Positions 28,271-36,331 of a stretch of DNA of 64,000 nucleotides are shown piece after piece. The notes beneath the pieces were generated by a model. The model saw only the letters and a program-made list of their open reading frames with translations, had not been told where the DNA came from and searched no databases. The stretch's first letter is position 1; each line of letters opens with the position of its first letter. The position numbers were made by a program, and so were the translations under genes. The DNA is from Neobacillus nitrireducens (lineage in GTDB: Bacteria > Bacillota > Bacilli > Bacillales > Cytobacillaceae): NCBI RefSeq assembly GCF_030915405.1, contig NZ_CP133262.1, positions 4,679,001-4,743,000 on the forward strand, given 5' to 3'.

Positions 28271-29560
28271 TTGAAGTTAGAAATAATTAGAAAGATTATT
28301 GGTGGAATTCTCCTTGTTTCATTAATTAGCCTAATATTTTTTCAGCCTATACAGCAATACCTTGCAATACCTAAGACGATTACAGTTTTTGAAGGACAAG
28401 ACTATAGTTTTCAAAAGGCTGCACCGGTATCAGCCGTTTTGGGTTCTCACCATTCAAATATCACACTCAATCAAGAATCACATACGGTTTCAATGAAGGC
28501 ATCTGAAAATGGCAAAAGTGAAATGCTGTTAGAATTTGCAGGGATTCCGATAAAAAAGGTCGATGTGCATGTCTTAAAGGATTTTAGGGTTATTCCAGGC
28601 GGTCAGTCAATCGGTGTAAAATTAAACACTGTGGGCGTTTTGGTTGTAGGTCACCATTTAATCAATACGATATCGGGAAAAAAGTCCCCAGGTGAAATTG
28701 CAGGAATAAAAATTGGGGATATTATCACAGAAATTAACGGTAATAAAATTGAAAAAATGACAGATGTAGCACCCTTTGTGCAAGCTGCCGGACAAGAGGG
28801 TAAACCTCTTGATATGGTTATTAGCCGAGAGAGTGGAAAAATTACAACAAAATTAACCCCCTTAAAAGACAAAGGGGAAAACATTTATAAGCTTGGTTTG
28901 TATATTAGAGATTCTGCAGCAGGAATTGGGACAATGACCTTTGTCCATCCACAATCTAAAAAATATGGTGCCCTAGGGCATGTAATTTCAGACATGGATA
29001 CAAAACAACCAATTGTTGTTGAAGACGGACAAATTGTTCGGTCTACCGTAACTTCGATTGAAAAGGGAAGTAATGGAGACCCTGGTGAAAAACTTGCCCG
29101 CTTTTCTTCGGATCGTGAAATTGTTGGCAATATCCAAAAGAACAGCCCTTTTGGAATTTTTGGTGAAATGGCAAAAGAATTAAAAAATGGTGTTATGGAT
29201 AAACCGCTTCCTATCGCATTATCACATCAAGTAAAAGAAGGACCAGCAAAGATTTTAACGGTTGTTAATGATGACCGTGTCGAAGAATTTGATATTGAAA
29301 TTGTTAGCACAATCCCGCAAAAGTTTCCAGCAACCAAAGGCATGGTAATAAAAGTAACCGACCCTAAGCTCCTGAAAAAAACAGGAGGTATTGTTCAGGG
29401 GATGAGCGGTAGCCCAATTATCCAAGATGGAAAACTAATTGGAGCTGTTACACATGTTTTTGTTAATGATCCAACCTCAGGATATGGGGTACACATTGAA
29501 TGGATGTTAAATGAAGCTGGAATTAACATATATGAAATGCCAAAAAATAAAGCAAGTTAG
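28271..29560 (+). CDS. spoIVB: SpoIVB serine peptidase (sigma-K checkpoint)
   Basis: About 429 residues. N-terminal membrane anchor, PDZ domain (about residues 105-195, [20 protein letters not shown]) and an S55 peptidase domain with the active-site segment [20 protein letters not shown] and a His in GALGHVISD. It is secreted from the forespore and cleaves SpoIVFA to start sigma-K processing. TTG 28271 is 10 nt from GAGGAG; GTG 28262 is too close to it. Confidence 0.94.
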   Translation: MKLEIIRKIIGGILLVSLISLIFFQPIQQYLAIPKTITVFEGQDYSFQKAAPVSAVLGSHHSNITLNQESHTVSMKASENGKSEMLLEFAGIPIKKVDVHVLKDFRVIPGGQSIGVKLNTVGVLVVGHHLINTISGKKSPGEIAGIKIGDIITEINGNKIEKMTDVAPFVQAAGQEGKPLDMVISRESGKITTKLTPLKDKGENIYKLGLYIRDSAAGIGTMTFVHPQSKKYGALGHVISDMDTKQPIVVEDGQIVRSTVTSIEKGSNGDPGEKLARFSSDREIVGNIQKNSPFGIFGEMAKELKNGVMDKPLPIALSHQVKEGPAKILTVVNDDRVEEFDIEIVSTIPQKFPATKGMVIKVTDPKLLKKTGGIVQGMSGSPIIQDGKLIGAVTHVFVNDPTSGYGVHIEWMLNEAGINIYEMPKNKAS

Positions 29561-29571
29561 GACCATTTGGA

Positions 29572-29604
29572 AGCAAAATAGGAAATTTCCCTATTTTGCT
29601 TTTT
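29572..29604 (+). terminator. Terminator after spoIVB
   Basis: Near-perfect stem AGCAAAATAGGAAA/TTTCCCTATTTTGCT followed by TTTTA. Confidence 0.88.
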
Positions 29605-29616
29605 ATTTAAACATTT

Positions 29617-29623
29617 TTCGACA
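29617..29623 (-). promoter_or_regulatory. 0A box (Spo0A-binding site), reverse orientation
   Basis: TTCGACA is the exact complement of the 0A box TGTCGAA, located 230 bp before spo0A. Confidence 0.5.
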
Positions 29624-29729
29624 AAATAATCCCTCATTTTGGAAATAACGCGGTTTACGTCGAATAGGTGAGAAAAACAAAGAAAAGTTGAGATTTTATC
29701 ACTATTTTAAGAAATATTAAAAAAATGAG

Positions 29730-29754
29730 AGGAATTTTTGTTGCATTGTCGAAT
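29730..29754 (+). promoter_or_regulatory. Sigma-H type spo0A promoter with overlapping 0A box
   Basis: AGGAATT (29730-29736) and GTCGAAT (29748-29754) match the sigma-H pattern AGGAwww-n11-RnnGAAT. A perfect 0A box TGTCGAA at 29747-29753 overlaps the -10. This corresponds to the autoregulated sporulation promoter known from B. subtilis. Confidence 0.65.
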
Positions 29755-29847
29755 TTCTAATTTAGAATAGAATTAAGAGATTAAAACTGATAAGAAATGT
29801 AAGTTTTGAAATAGAGCTTATGATTTAAACCTGAGGAGGAACTCGAA

Positions 29848-30639
29848 GTGAAGAAAATTAAAGTTTGTGTAGTTGATGACAATCGGGAACTAGTTGGATT
29901 ATTAGAGGACTTTATTTCGTCCCAAGATGATATGGAAGTTGTTGGTATTGCTCATAATGGACAAGAGTGTCTAGAAATGTTATCAACAACAGACCCTGAC
30001 GTTTTGGTTTTGGATATAATAATGCCACATCTCGATGGTTTGGCTGTACTTGAGCGCCTCCGTGATCTAAAAAAAGGAGTACTTCCTAATGTTATTATGC
30101 TAACTGCTTTTGGCCAGGAAGATGTGACAAAGAAAGCCGTTGAACTTGGTGCATCCTACTTTATTTTGAAACCATTTGATATGGAGAATCTAGGAAGCCA
30201 TATTCGACAAGTTAGCGGAAATAGCAATACATTTACACGAAAATCAACATCAACTTCATATCGTTCTCAATCAGAGCAAAAACCGAAAAATTTGGATGCA
30301 AGCATCACGAGCATCATTCATGAAATTGGTGTCCCGGCACATATTAAAGGATACCTCTATTTACGGGAAGCGATCTCCATGGTTTATAATGATATCGAAC
30401 TTCTAGGGTCAATTACGAAAGTGTTGTATCCAGATATCGCTAAGAAATATAATACTACAGCGAGCCGTGTTGAACGAGCAATCCGTCATGCGATTGAGGT
30501 GGCCTGGAGTCGTGGAAACATTGATTCCATTTCAAGCCTTTTCGGATACACCGTTAGCATGTCCAAGGCAAAACCAACGAATTCAGAATTTATTGCCATG
30601 GTTGCTGATAAACTTCGTCTTGAACACAAGGCATCTTGA
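29848..30639 (+). CDS. spo0A: Sporulation master regulator Spo0A, 3' end supplied by an integrated element
   Basis: 263 residues. The receiver domain has acidic pocket VVDDN, phospho-acceptor Asp in [13 protein letters not shown] and Lys in ILKPFD; the C-terminal DNA-binding domain holds the recognition helix [22 protein letters not shown] 29848 follows GAGGAGG. From base 30479 on (codon 211), the sequence is a second version of the spo0A tail whose counterpart lies 11,306 bp downstream. The encoded tails differ by one residue only (MVADKL here, MVTDKL there), while many third positions differ. The protein is therefore intact despite the insertion. Confidence 0.97.
   Translation: MKKIKVCVVDDNRELVGLLEDFISSQDDMEVVGIAHNGQECLEMLSTTDPDVLVLDIIMPHLDGLAVLERLRDLKKGVLPNVIMLTAFGQEDVTKKAVELGASYFILKPFDMENLGSHIRQVSGNSNTFTRKSTSTSYRSQSEQKPKNLDASITSIIHEIGVPAHIKGYLYLREAISMVYNDIELLGSITKVLYPDIAKKYNTTASRVERAIRHAIEVAWSRGNIDSISSLFGYTVSMSKAKPTNSEFIAMVADKLRLEHKAS
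30479..30639. repeat. Left copy of duplicated spo0A 3' end (attL)
   Basis: 161 bp homologous to 41785-41945. Identical blocks include 19 bp (30479-30497) and 35 bp (30511-30545). Strand exchange most likely took place in the 35-bp block. Confidence 0.88.
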
Positions 30640-30739
30640 AAAGAATAATAATGAGGGTTTTGGTTAAATGCTAAACCAACCGATTTTTCAAAAAACAACT
30701 TTTTATTCGGATTCAAGCCAATAAACTTTTACCATCTCA

Positions 30740-30776
30740 CCCAATAAATCATTTGATTTGTTGGGTTTTGTTTTTG
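30740..30776 (+). terminator. Terminator inside the element, behind the restored spo0A
   Basis: A 12-bp stem CCCAATAAATCA/TGATTTGTTGGG with two-base loop, followed by TTTTGTTTTTG. It belongs to the element and would end spo0A transcription before the integrase. Confidence 0.85.
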
Positions 30777-30796
30777 TTGGATGGGGAGGTTATTAA

Positions 30797-31777
30797 ATGA
30801 AATTAACGGAATTAGAATTTCATCTTGAGGACTTTTTATTAGCATGTCAAAGTAAAAATTTGTCATCTAAAACATTATCATCGTATGAGCAATCTTTAAA
30901 GCTGTTTCTGGTCTACTTGAAAGCTGAGCATGGGGTAGAAGATGTTCAACGTGTAAAGGCAGGTCATATACGTCAATACGTAGCTTATGTTCAAGAGAGA
31001 GGGAAATACACCGTAGTTAATCGAGAAGCATCAAAAACTATTAATCATCCCCAAAATCGTAGTGATTTCAAAAAGACAGTTTCTAATGGAACGATTAACA
31101 ATTACATTCGAAATATTAAGGTTTTTTTCAATTGGTTACAGCAAGAGGGTGAACTACATAAAAATCCAGTGGAGAATATTCCTCAAATTAAAACAGAACG
31201 TAGACAAAAGGCTGGAATAAGCGAAGAAGAGTTTAATCGATTGCTTTCACAGTTCGATTACACAAAGTTTCATGGGTATCGAAATAAAGTAATTACTATG
31301 CTTCTTCAAGATACAGGCATGCGAATTTCCGAATGCTTGGCATTAGATGTTGATTCCATTGATTTTAAACATCGAATGATTTTAGTCACCAAGACAAAAG
31401 GAAGAAAAGAAAGGTACGTCTACTTTTCTCAAGTAATGGCACGAGAACTAAAACATTACTTGAAATTTAAAGACAGATACACAGAAACTACTTTGCTCTT
31501 CCCAACAACAAGAAACACGATTCTTACTATCCACTCCTTTGAAAAACAACTTAAACAAGCAGGAGAACAGATTGGACTTAATATACATCCACATCAAATA
31601 CGGAATAACTTTGCAAGGCATTATTTACTGAATGGAGGAGATTTATATACGTTGAGTAGAATATTAGGTCATAGCTCTGTAACAGTCACAGAACAGTCTT
31701 ATATGGATTTAACAAGAGAAGAAATAGCAAGGAAGTATCAACAACATAGTCCTTTATCAAAATGGAAATTAAAGTAA
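30797..31777 (+). CDS. Tyrosine recombinase/integrase
   Basis: 326 residues. An N-terminal SAM-like core-binding domain (about 5-115) is followed by the catalytic domain. Catalytic residues are visible: Arg in TGMRISE, Lys in TKTKGRKER, HQIR (His-x-x-Arg), His in LGHSS, and Tyr in the C-terminal SYMDL. It should catalyse integration at the spo0A end. ATG 30797 follows GGGGAGG. It lies 158 bp inside the left repeat, as usual for integrases next to attL. No excisionase gene was recognised. Confidence 0.93.
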   Translation: MKLTELEFHLEDFLLACQSKNLSSKTLSSYEQSLKLFLVYLKAEHGVEDVQRVKAGHIRQYVAYVQERGKYTVVNREASKTINHPQNRSDFKKTVSNGTINNYIRNIKVFFNWLQQEGELHKNPVENIPQIKTERRQKAGISEEEFNRLLSQFDYTKFHGYRNKVITMLLQDTGMRISECLALDVDSIDFKHRMILVTKTKGRKERYVYFSQVMARELKHYLKFKDRYTETTLLFPTTRNTILTIHSFEKQLKQAGEQIGLNIHPHQIRNNFARHYLLNGGDLYTLSRILGHSSVTVTEQSYMDLTREEIARKYQQHSPLSKWKLK

Positions 31778-31795
31778 TGTTTATCAATCAATACA

Positions 31796-31827
31796 AAAAA
31801 GAAACGGATACCCCGTTTCTTTTTTTA
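31796..31827. terminator. Terminator between integrase and TIR gene
   Basis: Stem AAGAAACGG/CCGTTTCTT followed by TTTTTT, with an A-run on the other side, so it can serve both converging genes. Confidence 0.85.
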
Positions 31828-31841
31828 GGATAAAAATCATT

Positions 31842-32228
31842 TTAATTAATTAAGTTTTGTTGTATTTCTTTTAGTGTTTTTAAGAACTCTATGTTTTCCT
31901 TTTTATGTTGATTACCAATATCATACTGAATTATATTTTTCTCCAAGTCAAAAAAATAAATTTTGTTTTTATCCAAAGTTTTTTTAGCAGTTTGCATTTC
32001 AAATTCAACCCAATGTGAATCATGAGTTGAAGAGGAAAAAACTAGAACAAAATAATTCGATTGAGTTATCGCTTTCAATATTTGGAAATGTAAATCTCCA
32101 GTCAAATCTAAATTTTCTACATCTATCCACGGTTTATAATTGTAGGACTTTAACAAGTTAGCTAAACCTCGTGCTTCTTTTGCGTTTTTCCAAGAATAAC
32201 TGATAAACACAGACTTATTATTATTCAT
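31842..32228 (-). CDS. Small TIR-domain protein, putative defence component
   Basis: 128 residues that are almost only a TIR domain: KSVFISYSWKNAKEARGLANLL (strand A, SYSWKN), then IDVENLDLTGD (BB-loop region), and FVLVFSSSTHDSHWVEFE. The Glu four residues after Trp in HWVEFE corresponds to the NADase Glu position of active TIR domains. Start ATG 32228 follows AGGAGCTAAAGGG and lies 7 nt after the stop of the upstream SLATT-like gene, so the two are coupled. A longer frame overlapping that gene is unlikely. Bacterial TIRs act in anti-phage NAD depletion or signalling; that role is inference here. Confidence 0.85.
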   Translation of the reverse strand: MNNNKSVFISYSWKNAKEARGLANLLKSYNYKPWIDVENLDLTGDLHFQILKAITQSNYFVLVFSSSTHDSHWVEFEMQTAKKTLDKNKIYFFDLEKNIIQYDIGNQHKKENIEFLKTLKEIQQNLIN

Positions 32229-32235
32229 TATCCCT

Positions 32236-32862
32236 TTAGCTCCTGAACGTAGAATTTGGTGTGGAATTTGGAATATTTTCAATTTCTGCATTTCTACCTG
32301 CTTCTCTAATTTTTTGTATTTCTTCAAAAAAACGAATCCTTCGTTTTTCATCTTTATCTCCAAAGGATTCTGGATAGGCTATCATTCGACGTACAAGGTC
32401 ATAAACTTGTGATTCAAATAACCTGAATTTTTTATAGTTGTCTTGGATTTTAAAAGTTGAATGAATACCTAATAGTACAGCAGAAAGTAATGAAGCAACT
32501 TTAACCAATAGCATAGCATAGTTATTTTGTTGTACATACCCTAATAAAAAAGGAATTGTAAAAGGGATTATTGTAACCCATGAAATAATATAATAATGTA
32601 ACCATTTATAAGTCCAAGCTTTTTTTTGCCAATTTTTTAATACTCCATTTAGACTTTTATATTCTGTTTCTAACCATTCCTTTAATTCATCTCCAATTAC
32701 TGGAGTATTTTCAAATATTTTTTTTTCCTCTTTTTGTTGCCCTGCACTCCTTATGGGAAAACTGGGTTTACACTTTTTTCGGAAAATATAAGCAGATACT
32801 AGTATTAAGATTAAAAATAATAAAAATATATCTCCCCAAAAATCTCTCAACATATTCATCAT
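32236..32862 (-). CDS. SLATT/DUF4231-like membrane protein, putative effector
   Basis: 208 residues. One N-terminal helix (about 7-25), a soluble linker, then a two-helix membrane hairpin (about residues 93-140, WVTIIPFTIPFLLGYV and KVASLLSAVLLGIHSTF), followed by a charged helical segment (FRLFESQVYDLVRRMIAYP). This plan (two helices plus flanking long helices with conserved W/Y) resembles SLATT/DUF4231 proteins, which occur with nucleotide-sensing or TIR partners as membrane effectors. ATG 32862 has TAGGTG 6 nt upstream. Assignment is by pattern only. Confidence 0.7.
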   Translation of the reverse strand: MMNMLRDFWGDIFLLFLILILVSAYIFRKKCKPSFPIRSAGQQKEEKKIFENTPVIGDELKEWLETEYKSLNGVLKNWQKKAWTYKWLHYYIISWVTIIPFTIPFLLGYVQQNNYAMLLVKVASLLSAVLLGIHSTFKIQDNYKKFRLFESQVYDLVRRMIAYPESFGDKDEKRRIRFFEEIQKIREAGRNAEIENIPNSTPNSTFRS

Positions 32863-32893
32863 TTCATACACCTACATTCCTATTTGTCACACT

Positions 32894-32921
32894 ATTATAA
32901 ACAATTTTTAATAAATGGTAA
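32894..32921 (-). promoter_or_regulatory. Promoter of the SLATT-TIR pair
   Basis: On the minus strand TTACCA (32921-32916), 16-bp spacer, TATAAT (32899-32894), about 30 bp before the start of the SLATT-like gene. Confidence 0.55.
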
Positions 32922-32963
32922 ATATAACTAAAACTTTAATAGAAAACATTTAAAAATAGAATT

Positions 32964-33046
32964 AAAAACCGCTCTAAAGACATAATTTCAATTAGGTTTA
33001 AAGGGAAAAGACCAATTGAGTTAATGTCCTCAAATGAGCGGTTTTT
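32964..33046. repeat. Long imperfect inverted repeat
   Basis: Outer arms AAAAACCGCTC (32964-32974) and GAGCGGTTTTT (33036-33046) are perfect. Inner arms GACATAATTTCAATTAGG and CCAATTGAGTTAATGTC are nearly complementary, giving one large hairpin of about 83 nt. It may be a bidirectional terminator between divergent units or a replication-origin hairpin. Confidence 0.7.
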
Positions 33047-33483
33047 CTAAATATCTATTTAACCAAAAAAGTCAATAGGTATGTAAGAGGTTTTTTGACT
33101 TTTTTTGTATTTTGTGGTATAATATAATGTATAGTCAGTTTAGTGACTATAAAACCACATAACATTAACAATTAAATAGGTTACATAAACACCAAACAAA
33201 CACAAAATTTTCCCTTTTATAGTAGGGTTATTTTGTGTTTTTTTTTGTTTTGACAATGAGAATGATCGAAAGGAGATGAAAAAAACAAGTAACTTTAATC
33301 GAGCCGTTTTGGTACTTTTTCGGCTAGGCTTTGGAAAACGATAGTTTTCCAAAGGATGGTGGTAAAAAGTACAAGATAAATATTCATCTCTAAAGTAAAG
33401 GTAATCACCTACAATAATAAAAAAATCTTATTACGAGTAATTACCTTTACCTAAAGAAATACTTTAAAAGGAATGCAGAAAGA
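33047..33483 (+). ncRNA. Structured non-coding leader with strong promoter
   Basis: Promoter TTGACT (33095-33100), 17-bp spacer, TATAAT (33118-33123) is near consensus, yet no gene follows for 360 bp. The transcript would begin with the hairpin TATAGTCA/TGACTATA (33131-33152) and meet a terminator AAACACAAAAT/ATTTTGTGTTT plus T-run (33198-33246). Beyond it are two more perfect hairpins: CTTTGGAAAAC/GTTTTCCAAAG (33329-33354), itself enclosed by GTACTTTTT/AAAAAGTAC (33312-33372), and GTAAAGGTAAT/ATTACCTTTAC (33395-33450). A small RNA, an attenuator or a replication-origin/copy-control region would fit. Confidence 0.6.
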
Positions 33484-34680
33484 ATGGACATAATTATTTT
33501 GACAAAAAAAGAAGCAGTTGAATTATATGGGTCGGAGGATTGCAAGAAGCACTTTGCAAAATATAAGAAATTCACTAACAAGGATTTAGAAATTTCATTA
33601 ATAAATGAAATGAAAAGATATTATCATGCTGTAAAAGTCATCAAACCTGAAAAGGGTCGTGGATTTGTATATGAACTTAGCGGTAAAAAGGATGAAGTAA
33701 CACCCAAAGAGGATGGCAGAATCAACAATGGTGCATGGCGTATTCCTTATACCAAAAACATGGATATTATGGTGGTATCAGTTTTAGAGCAGGGTTTAGA
33801 AATTGAAATAGCACAATCTCTTTCTAAGTGGGCAGTTGTTTTCGGGTCAATTACTCCTGCGGAGTATGAGTTATTACAATCAAGATACAACGAGTATATG
33901 AAGTCACAGCACCTACAAGATTTGAAAGATAACAAAATTATCCTTGAGGGCGAGGATAGAATACTAGATGACTTTACATATATTGTAAAAGAAAACATTA
34001 ATCAATTAGCTGGTACTCTAAACAGGATGAAAAAATTGGAAATTATTGAATATTATCCAGTCTACAAAGGTCATTTGAAGGATACAAATGAAACAATCAA
34101 CTTACATGAAGATACAGTCAAACAAATACTAACACTAAGAAGAAACTTAATGGAGCAGTATGATGTAGGTGATTGGTATTTAAACACATTTAAAAACTCA
34201 CCAAGAACTAAAGCATATAATGAAGCTTGGAGTGCTGGACTTGCACAGGTAAAAGATGAAAAAGGTGACGTATTAGGATTGGATTATTACTATGTGGTTT
34301 ACGCAATCATCTTAAAGGCAAGAAAGAAAAAGATTATTCGATACCTTGAGAAATACAACAAGGAAGCTATAGAAAGATTTAAACATAATAACGAATTATT
34401 TTTGACTGAAAATAAAGCTTGCTACCATAAGGAACGTCGCTATTATGTTGTTAAGGAAGCACAAGAAAAAGAAAATAAATTCTTGAGTAAGCAAACAAAG
34501 ATATGTGCCTTAGATGAAAACCTCCAAGAGGTCTATGGTGCAGAAACACTAACAAAAACGTATTATAATCAAAGAGAAAATTTCACATTTGATGAAGGAT
34601 ATTACGCATTATACTTTGACAGAATGTATGCGGAACGTATTCAAAAGCTTCAAGAATTTTATGGTCACACCTTTAAATAA
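33484..34680 (+). CDS. Hypothetical protein, possible replication initiator of the element
   Basis: 398 residues, not recognised. It has no membrane helix; it is rich in Lys, Glu and Tyr. The N-terminus (KDLEISLINEMKRYYHAV...GRGFVYEL) could be a winged helix, and the rest looks helical. Its length and its place right behind a hairpin-rich region with a strong promoter suggest a Rep-like protein, but no rolling-circle HUH motif or other catalytic motif was found. ATG 33484 is preceded by weak AAGGAATGCAGAAAG. A terminator follows at 34800. Confidence 0.7.
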   Translation: MDIIILTKKEAVELYGSEDCKKHFAKYKKFTNKDLEISLINEMKRYYHAVKVIKPEKGRGFVYELSGKKDEVTPKEDGRINNGAWRIPYTKNMDIMVVSVLEQGLEIEIAQSLSKWAVVFGSITPAEYELLQSRYNEYMKSQHLQDLKDNKIILEGEDRILDDFTYIVKENINQLAGTLNRMKKLEIIEYYPVYKGHLKDTNETINLHEDTVKQILTLRRNLMEQYDVGDWYLNTFKNSPRTKAYNEAWSAGLAQVKDEKGDVLGLDYYYVVYAIILKARKKKIIRYLEKYNKEAIERFKHNNELFLTENKACYHKERRYYVVKEAQEKENKFLSKQTKICALDENLQEVYGAETLTKTYYNQRENFTFDEGYYALYFDRMYAERIQKLQEFYGHTFK

Positions 34681-35056
34681 ATACAAATCGAACAAGGAGC
34701 ATTTATAGGGTTTTGGAATTTTTGATTAACCTTATATACAAACACAAAAACATATATAATGCTAATCAAGCATTTCAACGTAAAAACATAAGATAGACTA
34801 AAACCCCATCCTGTATGGGGTTTTCTATATAAAAGTGAAGTTTTATCCATTGGAGATGACCGTAATAATAATGTGTTCCAACCCCCCACAATAATACTAA
34901 ATATTTAATACGTGTGAATTAGCAAAAAACAGGTCTATTGACATGTTTTTCACGTGTGAGAAAAAGTATGTTTATCAGTAAAATAAACCCATTTCAGCTA
35001 AATTCATGGTATATTAAATCCATAAAGAATATTCTGAAAAATAGGAGGATATATAC
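34681..35056. other. Gap between the Rep-like and lipoprotein genes
   Basis: Contains a terminator at 34800-34826 and two short ACGTGTGA repeats (about 34908 and 34953). No gene is supported. Confidence 0.4.
34800..34826 (+). terminator. Terminator
   Basis: Perfect stem AAAACCCCAT/ATGGGGTTTT with loop CCTGT; the stem provides its own T-run. Confidence 0.82.
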
Positions 35057-35497
35057 ATGAGGAAATTGGCGAGTTTGGGTTTAATGTTTTTATTATTGAT
35101 TTTAGGAGCTTGCTCCAATAACACAAATAGTGATGCACTAGAAGGAGCACCAGAATACATAAAGGAAACATGGAAGTATTTTAATGCAATGAGCAAAGTG
35201 ACAGATGCTGTAGGAGATGGTGAAAATGTTGAGGTTGCGTATGATAAATATTTTCCGAACGAAGATGAAGTAATTTCCTATATTGATTCTGCTACAGCTG
35301 AATCTGAGGAAGAGCAATTAGTTATTGATAACATTCACTTGATGCACCTAAGTGTATCAACAATGTATATTGCAGACTTTAACAGTTCTCTGGGAGGAGA
35401 CCCTGCTGATATTGACCAATTTGTATATGAACTACAAGTCCCTAGACATGAACTTGGGAAAATATACAAAAAGTATGGTCTAGAATATAAAAAATAA
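35057..35497 (+). CDS. Small lipoprotein of unknown function
   Basis: 146 residues. Signal peptide with lipobox LGAC, so it should be a membrane-anchored surface protein. The mature part is acidic and helical, with no known motif. ATG 35057 lies behind AGGAGG. Single gene, followed by a weak hairpin. Cargo of the element. Confidence 0.75.
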   Translation: MRKLASLGLMFLLLILGACSNNTNSDALEGAPEYIKETWKYFNAMSKVTDAVGDGENVEVAYDKYFPNEDEVISYIDSATAESEEEQLVIDNIHLMHLSVSTMYIADFNSSLGGDPADIDQFVYELQVPRHELGKIYKKYGLEYKK

Positions 35498-35971
35498 TTA
35501 AAAAGTTATTTGAGCCATATTCCAATATAGGAGTTGGCTTTTTGTTTGATATTTACCGATAGAGTACACTTTAACTGTAATGAACAAGTGTAAAGGAAAC
35601 CTAGACGTATCAAGGGTATCGAGACTTCTATTTATTACCTTTTGAACGTTATTATATATTTTAGCTAGGCAAAATAAAATAAGGTATTAATCTATCTAAA
35701 TGGTGAGTTTCTACACGAAGAAGTGTTCTGCTCCTACACCCTTGTTAAAAACTATTGACGTATGCAAGCTACCTAGAACAACCTTATTTAACATGGTTTT
35801 ATCGTGTGAATGACCGTGAACGAGAGAAAATAAATCTCATCCTAAGTATTTCAAAATAAGAAATATTTATATAATTTTCTAGCATTTACCTATTCAACTA
35901 GTATAATTAAGTAGAATAGGTAATTTTATGGATACTTTCTAATTATACCCGTGGTCAGGAGGTGAAAATCG
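35498..35971. other. Gap with an operator-like inverted repeat
   Basis: A weak hairpin with T-run follows the lipoprotein gene (about 35511-35542). The perfect 10-bp inverted repeat TTACCTATTC (35886-35895) / GAATAGGTAA (35914-35923) brackets TATAAT (35902-35907), so it could be an operator on the promoter of the zinc-ribbon gene. No further gene is seen. Confidence 0.45.
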
Positions 35972-36193
35972 ATGAGTAAGACAAATTCTGTAGAAATTAA
36001 ATGTACAAATCCAAAGTGTGGCGTATGGTTTCAATCTCCTATAGGTTTTGGTGACATGGGTTCTTTTGATACTTCTATGTTGATAGGAAATACAGTCCAA
36101 TGTCCGAATTGCAACACAATGACAGGATGTAATAAAGAAAACATGAGAGTTAAGTCTAATGATGGTGGTTTTCGAGGAAATGACACTTTCTAA
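35972..36193 (+). CDS. Small zinc-ribbon protein
   Basis: 73 residues. Two Cys pairs, C-T-N-P-K-C near the start and C-P-N-C in the middle, are spaced as a zinc ribbon, with hydrophobic residues after the first pair (GVWFQSP). Function unknown; nucleic-acid or protein binding is possible. ATG 35972 follows CAGGAGGTG. It ends at a terminator. Confidence 0.7.
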   Translation: MSKTNSVEIKCTNPKCGVWFQSPIGFGDMGSFDTSMLIGNTVQCPNCNTMTGCNKENMRVKSNDGGFRGNDTF

Positions 36194-36207
36194 AAGGTAC
36201 TTAAAAA

Positions 36208-36237
36208 GGCGAAAATCCTAAAGATTTTCGCTTTTTA
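36208..36237 (+). terminator. Terminator
   Basis: Stem GCGAAAATC/GATTTTCGC followed by TTTTTATTTT. Confidence 0.85.
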
Positions 36238-36331
36238 TTTTCTTGTACAATAGACTAAAAGGTTCTTCGAAATGAAGTAACCACGTAATCCATAAAAGGT
36301 ATGTAAAACAATCAATAGAGGAGGATTAATA

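Noticed and set aside
33276..33344. 22-residue open frame MKKTSNF... as a leader peptide
   Set aside because: AGGAG directly abuts the ATG, leaving no spacing, and the frame is not supported by anything else.
33140..33352. Minus-strand 70-codon open frame over the structured region
   Set aside because: Low-complexity content, no ribosome site, and it covers hairpins and a promoter.
32964..33450. CRISPR array
   Set aside because: The repeats here are inverted, all different and irregularly spaced; no direct repeat-spacer pattern exists anywhere in the window.
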